From Bacteroidales bacterium (GTDB lineage Bacteria; Bacteroidota; Bacteroidia; Bacteroidales; Bacteroidaceae): DNA of 29,893 nt. The position numbers and the translations under genes are program-made. Shown one piece after another: positions 15,125 to 22,033 of the stretch (within the stretch, counting starts at the first letter, position 1; each line of letters begins with the position of its first letter). The notes under the pieces were generated by a model, which searched no databases, was not told the origin of the DNA, and worked only from the letters and a program-made list of their open reading frames with translations. Where the stretch lies: NCBI GenBank assembly GCA_004554665.1, contig SFKY01000031.1, forward strand, positions 1 to 29,893, written 5' to 3'.

Positions 15125-17194
15125 TTAATTGACAATAATCTCGTCTACGAAGATGAATGCCTTGGGGTTGACAGCGTGCACGCGGATGTAGCGTGCCTGA
15201 CGGTTGCACGTGAGACTGTAAGTCTTGAACAGCAGGTTGGGAATCTTGTCGTCGATATCGCCCCACACCTCGCCTATGCGCTCATACTGCTTGCCGTCTG
15301 CCGACACCTCCACCTCCATCTTGGTGGGGATGAAGACACCGGGGCCGGGCTGATGCATGAACGAGGCGCCCACATAGTGTACGGGCTGCACCTTGCCCAG
15401 GTCTATGACCACATCCAGATCCTTGAGCAGTCCCTGCCACTTGTGGTCCTGATAGGTCCAGCCGCCCAGCACGCCATCGGTGAGCGTGGTGGCACCTGCC
15501 GAGGGCCACTCCTTGCTGAAAGGCTGGTTGTAGGTCACCTTGCACCCCTTGGCCAGATGCTCCACAGGAGCCAGACTCTCCTTGCGGTTGCCATACTCGT
15601 TGGCAAGGTCGAACGTGTGGTAGCCCATCTGCCGCAGAAGACCGCAGAGCGCCACGGCACGCGGACGGAACCGTCCATAATCCTTGTCCTCGGCACGGCT
15701 CCAGCCTGTCTCGGCCACGGCAAAGGCACGCGGATAGTACATATACTCGGCATGCTCCTCGGTGGGCACATACTCTGTCCACAGATTGCCCTGCACACCC
15801 AACAGGTGTTTCAGTTCGTCCGCACTCAGACTCGGGTCTGCCGGGTCATAACCGTAGGTCACCTCCAGCGACCCGTAGCCGCCTATGGACACCGGTTCCT
15901 TGAAGGGAGCGTCCTGCGTATGGTCCAGGTAATAAAATTCGCCCGGCGTCATCACCACGTCGTGCCCGGCCTTGATGGCCTTGATGCCGCCCGAAGTGCC
16001 ACGCCATGACATGACCGTGGCATTGGGAGCCAGACCGCCCTCCAGTATCTCGTCCCAGCCGATGATGTCGCGCCCCTTGGCATTGACAAATTTCTCTATG
16101 CGCTGTATCAGGTAGCTCTGCAGTTCGTCCACATCCTTCAGTCCCTCCTCTTTCATGCGTCGCTGGCAGTCGGGACAAGTCTTCCACTTGGCCTTGCCGG
16201 CCTCATCGCCGCCGATGTGGATATAGTGCGAGGGGAAGAGGTCGATGACCTCGCTCAGCACCTCTTCGAGGAAACGGAAGGTGGCCTCCTTGCCCGGACA
16301 GAAGTCGCTGCCCTTGCCCGTGCCGTCGCACGACACCTCAGGATAGGCCGCCAGCACCTCCTCGCTGTGTCCCGGCATCTCGATCTCGGGGATGACCGTG
16401 ATGTGGCGGGCCTGGGCGTAAGCCAGCAGTTCGCGTATATCGTCCTTGGTATAGTAGCCACCCTGCGCGCGCGGGTCTTCCTGCGCACAGTATTGGCTGC
16501 CGCCGTCGCACCACTCCTGCCAAGTCTTGCCCACTCGCCATGCCGCCAACGAGGTGAGCCGTGGATAGCGGTCGATGGCCAGTCGCCAGCCGGCGGCATC
16601 GGTCAGGTGCAGGTGCATGCGGTTGAGCTTGAGCAGTGCCATCGCATCGATCTGCTTGAGCAGATAGGCTTTGGAGAAGAAATGGCGCGACACGTCGAAA
16701 TGCAGTCCGCGATACGGGAATCGCGGCTGGTCGGTGATGGTGCAGCAGTCTATGCTGTGCGACGTGCCCTGTGCCGTGAGCTGGAGTAGCGTCTGCACGG
16801 CGTAAAAGGCACCGGTCTCTGTGGCGGCGCTGATGGCGATGCGCTTGGGAGTTACCGTGAGCGTATAGCCCTCGGCAGCGGCCTGTCTGGCACTCTTGCC
16901 GCTGATGGTGATGGTGATGTCGGCCTTGCCGCGGCTGCCTATGGTGGTCGTGCGCAGGGCCGAAGCACTCATATATTGGGCCAAGGCACCCGTCTCGGCA
17001 CCGCGGATATAGACCTTGGCTCCCTGTGCAGGCAAGGTATAGCTACCCTGTGCCATCACGATGCGGGCAGGCATGGGAATGATGCTGTAAGGCGACCCCG
17101 CGCGCGGGCCGTCTGCCTCGGCTGCCTGTACCGCCAGCAGCATGGCCGCGGCTGCGAGGCAGCAAACTAACCGTTTCATGTAGTTTCGTTTCAT
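15125..17194 (-). CDS. Secreted GH20 beta-N-acetylhexosaminidase
   Basis: 689 residues. A signal peptide (start 17194; an internal ATG at 17179 also keeps it) is followed by the GH20b N-terminal domain (about 35-160), the TIM barrel (about 165-500) and a C-terminal domain (about 550-689) resembling an F5/8-type or fn3-like carbohydrate-binding region. The catalytic pair Asp330-Glu331 lies in HIGGDEAGKAKW; GLHFDVSRHFF, LHLTDAAGWR and GNLWTEYVPT are further GH20 signatures. It would remove terminal GlcNAc/GalNAc from glycans by substrate-assisted catalysis in the periplasm or at the surface. Monocistronic between two repeat-rich spacers. Confidence 0.93.
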   Translation of the reverse strand: MKRNYMKRLVCCLAAAAMLLAVQAAEADGPRAGSPYSIIPMPARIVMAQGSYTLPAQGAKVYIRGAETGALAQYMSASALRTTTIGSRGKADITITISGKSARQAAAEGYTLTVTPKRIAISAATETGAFYAVQTLLQLTAQGTSHSIDCCTITDQPRFPYRGLHFDVSRHFFSKAYLLKQIDAMALLKLNRMHLHLTDAAGWRLAIDRYPRLTSLAAWRVGKTWQEWCDGGSQYCAQEDPRAQGGYYTKDDIRELLAYAQARHITVIPEIEMPGHSEEVLAAYPEVSCDGTGKGSDFCPGKEATFRFLEEVLSEVIDLFPSHYIHIGGDEAGKAKWKTCPDCQRRMKEEGLKDVDELQSYLIQRIEKFVNAKGRDIIGWDEILEGGLAPNATVMSWRGTSGGIKAIKAGHDVVMTPGEFYYLDHTQDAPFKEPVSIGGYGSLEVTYGYDPADPSLSADELKHLLGVQGNLWTEYVPTEEHAEYMYYPRAFAVAETGWSRAEDKDYGRFRPRAVALCGLLRQMGYHTFDLANEYGNRKESLAPVEHLAKGCKVTYNQPFSKEWPSAGATTLTDGVLGGWTYQDHKWQGLLKDLDVVIDLGKVQPVHYVGASFMHQPGPGVFIPTKMEVEVSADGKQYERIGEVWGDIDDKIPNLLFKTYSLTCNRQARYIRVHAVNPKAFIFVDEIIVN

Positions 17195-17238
17195 TGTATG
17201 GATTGTTTAAGTGATTATTGCCATTGGTGTTGTCAGTG

Positions 17239-17246
17239 TAAAGATA
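17239..17246 (-). promoter_or_regulatory. -7-like box (TATCTTTA) upstream of the GH20 gene
   Basis: Minus strand TATCTTTA, one mismatch from TAnnTTTG, 44 bases before the ATG at 17194. No clear -33. Confidence 0.4.
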
Positions 17247-17367
17247 CGGCAAAAAGTTGGAAGCACCAAGTTTTTGCCGGTCTTTTTTGCCTCGTGTTCT
17301 ACCGCCCTCCGTCTCAATCGTTCCTCTGCAGATGGCCTATCTCATCCGTAAATGCCATGATTAGCGC

Positions 17368-17408
17368 GCTAAAGGTGGCGTTTACGGGTCGTAAATGCCA
17401 CCTTTACG
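17368..17408. repeat. Palindromic repeat, TAAAGGTGGCGTTTA family, copy 2
   Basis: Same 41-base layout as the copy at 251-291, including the identical GGGTC loop. The right arm carries two changes (one of them a G-T wobble). Here it sits between divergent genes, which argues against a simple terminator role. Confidence 0.8.
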
Positions 17409-17499
17409 AATTGGAAGGTCATCTCGGTGGGGTCAAGGGTGATAGTGCCCTCACCCTAACCCTTGCCCTCCGTCACAGCCACCACCTCACCATCCCCGA

Positions 17500-17515
17500 A
17501 ACATTGCGCAATGTT
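17500..17515. promoter_or_regulatory. 16-bp perfect palindrome AACATTGCGCAATGTT
   Basis: Fully self-complementary 16-mer, 68 bases upstream of the -7 box at 17583. Its symmetry and position would suit a dimeric DNA-binding protein, but no regulator is known for it. Confidence 0.3.
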
Positions 17516-17582
17516 GCGCTAAAAAATCGTGATTAGGGCGTTAAAATGCGGAAACAGGCGTGGGTGTTCCACCATTTTTTCG

Positions 17583-17590
17583 TAGATTTG
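17583..17590 (+). promoter_or_regulatory. -7 box (TAGATTTG) for the peptide-lipoprotein operon
   Basis: TAGATTTG followed by C is a perfect TAnnTTTG and is identical to the box in front of the KilA-N remnant at 28334-28341. It leaves a leader of about 175 bases before the first ATG at 17773. The -33 region shows no TTTG. Confidence 0.5.
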
Positions 17591-17772
17591 CCTTGGATTA
17601 TTATAATATTGTTACTTCACAAGGTCGCCATCTGACACTTTGGAAGCGGGAGACGGTATACAGTAACACAGGAAAAGGCCTACAATGCAATAGCCATACG
17701 GAGCGAGGACCATACCTTATATTATATATAGCATGAACCAATAACCAAAACAGAAACTTAAATAGATAAGAC

Positions 17773-17988
17773 ATGAAAAAAAACCTACAGAATTTCTCTT
17801 CCAACGGATTGGAAGGAACAAGAAAGATGTATCTGAAACCTCAGATGAAGGCACTTGGCCTTGATACGGAGGACATGATCTGTGTATCCGTAGACTCTTC
17901 TATCGACCCCGGAGACTTCGACATGGGCGACGGCGGCGAACTTTCTAAAGACAACCAGGGAGGACACTATAACGTTTGGGAGGACTAA
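17773..17988 (+). CDS. 71-residue acidic peptide, YNVW C-terminus (module 1)
   Basis: No signal peptide. The N-terminus is basic/polar, then MYLKPQMKALGLDTEDMICVS (residues 19-39, one Cys at 37), an Asp/Gly-rich middle (GDFDMGDGGEL) and a C-terminus ending HYNVWED. It aligns with the peptide at 19920-20135: Tyr-x-x-Pro-x-x-Lys-x-Leu...Asp-x-Glu...Cys-x-x-Ser...Gly-x-x-Tyr-Asn-Val-Trp are shared and both are 71 residues. Each directly precedes a lipoprotein gene (gap here 3 bases), so translation is probably coupled. Short proteins of this appearance are common near Bacteroidales lipoprotein operons (recalled, not checked); function unknown. Confidence 0.7.
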   Translation: MKKNLQNFSSNGLEGTRKMYLKPQMKALGLDTEDMICVSVDSSIDPGDFDMGDGGELSKDNQGGHYNVWED

Positions 17989-17991
17989 GCC

Positions 17992-19794
17992 ATGATGAAG
18001 AAACTGATGTTTTGCGCCACGATGGTGGCTGCCCTTTTCACCTCATGCTCTTCTGAGGACGAAATGACCAACAACGGTGTTGAATCCAGCAATACCCGTA
18101 CACTTGTGATAATGGCCGACCTCGGCGAAGATACCCGTCTCGGTTTCACCCCCGACGGCAATGCGCTGAAAGCAAGCTTCCAAGAGGGTGACGAAATCGT
18201 TTACTGGACCCGCAAGAGTGCCACAAGCGGCACCGGAGGCCCGTACAGACTGTATTATAAAGGGATGGAAAACGGCAAGGGTAAGTTTGTAGGACAGGTA
18301 GACGGCGACGATTTCCCCACAGAGACCAACAATCTCCACATGTTGCTGTCCAACGGCTTCACCTTTAACGGCAACAGCCTCCAAGCATTCGACTTGAGCC
18401 AGCAGGATGGTACCTTGGCTTCTGCCGCCAAGTACAGCGCATACCAGTGCGACTTCTATTTTGACGAAAACAACAAGAAGGTAGAGGGAGGAGTCATCAC
18501 CCTGACAGGCGTGAAGTTCTCGCCAAAGACAGCGGTTGTCAAGTTCACCCTCACCAAGCCCGACAATCTGGACATCACCACAGAGACCCCCATCACCGTT
18601 ACCACACAAGATGTGTATAGCAAGGTGTCCATCGGTTGGGGTGTTCCGGGAAATGGCTCTCTGCCGGCCAAGGACGGTACAGGCGAAGCAACCTTTACCC
18701 TGAAGCCGGGCGAAATCAACGGCAACACCATCACCTCTTACCTGACCGTATGGCCCAGCGCCAGCGAGAGTGCGCTGACAGAAACCAGATTTGACATCAC
18801 GGAGGGCATCAAGAGCTATCAGGCTACCGTCATGAGAGACAATCCCACCGCATTGACCGCAGGAAAGGTTTACCGTGCCAAGTCTGCCGCCATCGAATAT
18901 ACCGGTGCCGTGAAGCAGGTGGTTTGGATAGAAGACGCTGCTGGTGTAGCGGTCGACAACCTCACAGGCTACAGTGCAGGAACCACCGCCAGCGCCGACT
19001 GGCTGTCGATCGAGGGCGGCAAGATCTCTGCTACCGAGAACACAACAGGTGCTCCCCGCACGGGTACTATCTATGTGAAGGACAACAATGGCGACGAGAT
19101 TCCCTACGAGGTAACTCAGGTGGATCCGAAAGACTTCAAGGGTAGCTGGAGCTTTACCACTAAGATCTTTCAAGGAACTGGTTACTACAAAGCAACAGCA
19201 GACCCTGCAACTTTCGATGTAGAGTTTGTTGACGCACGCAAGGGCTATACCCTGACCGATGCAGACGGAGAAACCCAGCATACCAACAATATAGGTATCA
19301 AAGGACTGTACCACGATGCTATCATGGATGCAGCTATCGAGATAGATTATAAGAACCACACCGCCAAGATGGGTGTATTCTACGATGCACGCGACGGTGA
19401 GGGTCAGGAAGTCACCGGTGGCAAGTATATGACATTTGTTCCTGCTTTGGTAACAATGGCGGGAGCTGCTTGGGGTAAGAGCTGGAAATTTGACGAGACA
19501 GAGCTCGGTGATCCCGACTACACCTGGGCATGGTTTACCATCTCTTCAGACCTGAAGACCATCCTCTATGCGAATGTCACCAACAACAAGACCCAATCGT
19601 TCTCGACCGTCAGCCAGTACACTGTCACATCTACCGATGCTGCCAGTGCCGGCGAACCGATGAACAACATTGCTGGTATCGATATCGTACTGTCAGGTTC
19701 CAATGTGTTTACCCACAGCACGGTAAGCGGATATGCCAACGTTTACCAGACCAATCCTAAGGGCTATACAGGTAACACGTTTACCAGAAAGTAA
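17992..19794 (+). CDS. Fimbrillin-like surface lipoprotein with BACON-like domain
   Basis: 600 residues. Signal peptide with lipobox FTSC followed by CSSEDE, an acidic run after Cys that in Bacteroidetes favours surface export. Residues about 30-300 resemble fimbrillin-like (Mfa-like) domains (ending with ALTAGKVYRAK). About 307-380 (SADWLSIEGGKISATENTTG, ending YEVTQVDP) is a BACON-like beta-sandwich, followed by a unique beta-rich C-terminal region (KGSWSFTTKIF, GLYHDAIMDAAIEIDY) shared with the next lipoprotein. Two ATG codons in tandem (17992, 17995) are possible starts. It probably binds a glycan or builds a surface structure; no catalytic motif was seen. Paralogue of the 20126-22003 protein. 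Confidence 0.75.
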   Translation: MMKKLMFCATMVAALFTSCSSEDEMTNNGVESSNTRTLVIMADLGEDTRLGFTPDGNALKASFQEGDEIVYWTRKSATSGTGGPYRLYYKGMENGKGKFVGQVDGDDFPTETNNLHMLLSNGFTFNGNSLQAFDLSQQDGTLASAAKYSAYQCDFYFDENNKKVEGGVITLTGVKFSPKTAVVKFTLTKPDNLDITTETPITVTTQDVYSKVSIGWGVPGNGSLPAKDGTGEATFTLKPGEINGNTITSYLTVWPSASESALTETRFDITEGIKSYQATVMRDNPTALTAGKVYRAKSAAIEYTGAVKQVVWIEDAAGVAVDNLTGYSAGTTASADWLSIEGGKISATENTTGAPRTGTIYVKDNNGDEIPYEVTQVDPKDFKGSWSFTTKIFQGTGYYKATADPATFDVEFVDARKGYTLTDADGETQHTNNIGIKGLYHDAIMDAAIEIDYKNHTAKMGVFYDARDGEGQEVTGGKYMTFVPALVTMAGAAWGKSWKFDETELGDPDYTWAWFTISSDLKTILYANVTNNKTQSFSTVSQYTVTSTDAASAGEPMNNIAGIDIVLSGSNVFTHSTVSGYANVYQTNPKGYTGNTFTRK

Positions 19795-19838
19795 TGTCTC
19801 ATCAGACAATCAACAGGTCTAAACCTCACTAAGATAAA

Positions 19839-19884
19839 GAAAACACCTGCTTGGGAAGTGACAGCTTTGCAAGCGGGTGTTTTC
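19839..19884 (+). terminator. Hairpin between the two peptide-lipoprotein modules
   Basis: GAAAACACCTGCTTG (19839-19853) pairs with CAAGCGGGTGTTTTC (19870-19884) with one G-U pair. The short T4 is within the right arm, so it may be a partial terminator or a processing/stability element that sets different levels of the two modules. Confidence 0.5.
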
Positions 19885-19919
19885 ATCCTATTTCTTACCT
19901 CTTGCACAAACCATATCAC

Positions 19920-20135
19920 ATGAAGAAAACAGATATTCACCCAAGCACCATGCTCCACAAGGCTGACTATGTGCAGCCGCGCTGCAAGTCGCTCGCAATC
20001 GACGACGAGAGCCCCCTCTGCAATGTCAGTACAGACGGTGGAAACATCGGCGATATTGACTATGGCGGCGACTTGGACGACCCGAATCAACAAAACAAAC
20101 CCGAATTAGGAAAGGAGTACAACGTATGGAACTGA
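19920..20135 (+). CDS. 71-residue acidic peptide, YNVW C-terminus (module 2)
   Basis: The ATG at 19920 (MKKTDIHPS) gives 71 residues, matching module 1, although an upstream in-frame ATG at 19851 exists inside the hairpin. Shared positions with module 1: Tyr17, Pro20, Lys23, Leu25, Asp28, Glu30, Cys34, Ser37 and the final GKEYNVWN. The middle is Gly/Asp-rich (GNIGDIDYGGDLDD). Its last 10 bases overlap the start of the next lipoprotein gene, whose AAAGGAG Shine-Dalgarno-like site lies inside this reading frame, so the two are translationally coupled. No signal peptide, no known domain. Confidence 0.7.
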   Translation: MKKTDIHPSTMLHKADYVQPRCKSLAIDDESPLCNVSTDGGNIGDIDYGGDLDDPNQQNKPELGKEYNVWN

Positions 20136-22003
20136 AAAGACTATTCGGCGGCATGGCACTCATCGCCTTGGCGGCAGCCTGCTCGTCAGATGATACAGCC
20201 ATCGACCGCCCCGATACCACCAAGGGCGCCATCAGCATGCAGGCAGCCATCAACGACGGCACCCGCGTGTCGTTTGCCACAGCAGGCGAGGATACCAAGG
20301 GACTGAAAGTGAGCTGGCAGACCTCCGATTGCGTCACCGCCTTTGCCGCACAGGGCGCATCCACGGGGCAGTTTGCCGTCAGCAACATCAGCACCGACGG
20401 CCATTCGGCCACACTTACGGGCAATCTGTCGCCCGAAGTGACCGCCGCTACCGATGTCTATGCCTACATCGCCACCTCTCACGCCACCAAGGATGGCACC
20501 ACGGTCACCTTCGACTGGGCCACACAGAGCGGTAAGATGGACGAGCTGGGCAACTACGACATTCTGACCGCCGCCGGCAGCTACACGCCAGGCTCGTCAT
20601 CGGGCATCAGCATGAGTTTCCGTCACGGCATGAGTTTCCTCAAGGCCACCATCACCCTGCCCGACATCGTGTCGGGTTCCACCGCCACCGTGAAGCTGAA
20701 AGGCACCGGACTGGGCAACAGTATCGAGTGGGACGGAGCCAACAATACATTCGCCCCTGCCACACTGGGCGACGTGACGCTGAACAGCGTACCCCTGAGC
20801 GGTACCACACTGACTTTCTACGCAGCCCTCTATCCCGGCATGGTGACCGACCTGCGCGCCGATGTGACCGTGGGCAGCATCTCTTACACCGACCTGCTGG
20901 TGACCAAGAATGCCCTGCTGGAGGCAGGCAAGCTCTATACCGTCAGCCGCAACAATACAGAGTTGCAGGATCTGGCCGTTTGGACAGACGACAAGGCTTG
21001 GAGCTACACGTACAATGTAGCTAACTACAAGATAGACATGGTGGAGAAGGTGCCGGCTGAGGGCTCAGAGTGGCTCACGGTGACCTCCGACGGACAGAAA
21101 GTGGTGGTTTCGGCCACGGCCAACACCACAGGCGCGCCACGCCAGTGTACCCTCTCGTTTACCAATGGTAGCCAGACCACAATCGTAGACCTCACCCAGA
21201 TAGAGGAAAGCGACTTTGCCGGCGACTGGGACATGACCACCTTCAAACTGTTTACCTCTACGGGCAGCACCGCGCTCAACACTTACGACAACAAGTTCAG
21301 TACCTCGTCCACCACTCCGCCGGGTTCCTACGACATGACCGTACACGATGGCTTGGACTATGGCAACAATACCGAACTGTACATAGAAAACAAGACCGGA
21401 AGCACGGCCACCGCCTACGAAGGACTGACCCAGGCCAAGCAGACTGCCACCAACAACCTGTGCATCAACGGAATCTACGAGAACTTGAAGACCGAGGCGC
21501 TGGCTCGGGTAGACCACTCCAGCCTGTCGGCCACGGTGAGCATCTTCTTCGACCTGCGCTCCACCACCAAGGCACAGCGCCTCTACACGGGTCCCTATGC
21601 CGGACAGTACGCGGCACTGATGCCGGAACTGTTTGACACCAAGAACAATACGCCTTGGGCCACGGCCGGTTTCATCTTCAAGTACGCCACTATCGGCGTG
21701 AACGATCCCAACCAGATGTTCTGGTACACCGGAAAAGTGGAGGTAAACGGCCATACCACCACGGTGAGATGGATCAACAACACCAGTGGCTACCAGACGC
21801 TCTCTACCAGCACCAACCACAAGGTGGTGGGACTGCAGATAGACCGCTACACCGGCATCACCATGAGCGCCGCCACCCTGATCAGACAAGGCACGACGAC
21901 CTCGACCAACGCCGCATGGGCCAAAGTGTACCAAGGTGATGTGGTGATGCGCCGCACGGCCTCGGGCTACAAGGAGATCATCGGCGGAGGAGCTGCCCAA
22001 TAA
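20126..22003 (+). CDS. Fimbrillin-like surface lipoprotein with BACON-like domain (second copy)
   Basis: 625 residues. MELKRLFGGMALIALAAACSSDD gives a lipobox AAAC and an acidic post-Cys run. Domain order matches the 17992-19794 protein: fimbrillin-like N-terminal part (about 25-275, ending LLEAGKLYTVSRN), BACON-like domain (about 282-362; SEWLTVTSDGQK, TANTTGAPRQCTLSF, then DLTQIEES) and the related C-terminal region (GDWDMTTFKLF, NLCINGIYENLKTEALARVDH). The start overlaps the upstream peptide gene by 10 bases and is supported by the AAAGGAG site. Likely anchored to the outer membrane and exposed. Role in glycan binding or fimbria-like assembly is inferred only. Confidence 0.78.
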   Translation: MELKRLFGGMALIALAAACSSDDTAIDRPDTTKGAISMQAAINDGTRVSFATAGEDTKGLKVSWQTSDCVTAFAAQGASTGQFAVSNISTDGHSATLTGNLSPEVTAATDVYAYIATSHATKDGTTVTFDWATQSGKMDELGNYDILTAAGSYTPGSSSGISMSFRHGMSFLKATITLPDIVSGSTATVKLKGTGLGNSIEWDGANNTFAPATLGDVTLNSVPLSGTTLTFYAALYPGMVTDLRADVTVGSISYTDLLVTKNALLEAGKLYTVSRNNTELQDLAVWTDDKAWSYTYNVANYKIDMVEKVPAEGSEWLTVTSDGQKVVVSATANTTGAPRQCTLSFTNGSQTTIVDLTQIEESDFAGDWDMTTFKLFTSTGSTALNTYDNKFSTSSTTPPGSYDMTVHDGLDYGNNTELYIENKTGSTATAYEGLTQAKQTATNNLCINGIYENLKTEALARVDHSSLSATVSIFFDLRSTTKAQRLYTGPYAGQYAALMPELFDTKNNTPWATAGFIFKYATIGVNDPNQMFWYTGKVEVNGHTTTVRWINNTSGYQTLSTSTNHKVVGLQIDRYTGITMSAATLIRQGTTTSTNAAWAKVYQGDVVMRRTASGYKEIIGGGAAQ

Positions 22004-22033
22004 GCAACATTACAAATACCAAAATCAGAACCA

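Larger units (their letters stand above)
17195..17772. other. Divergent intergenic region rich in palindromes
   Basis: No coding region seen. From left to right: the GH20 promoter-like box (minus strand), the 17368-17408 hairpin, a partial GTGCCCTCACCCTAACCC unit near 17440-17466, a 16-bp palindrome (17500-17515), a -7 box at 17583-17590 and an AT-rich leader of about 180 bases before the 17773 gene. Confidence 0.6.
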
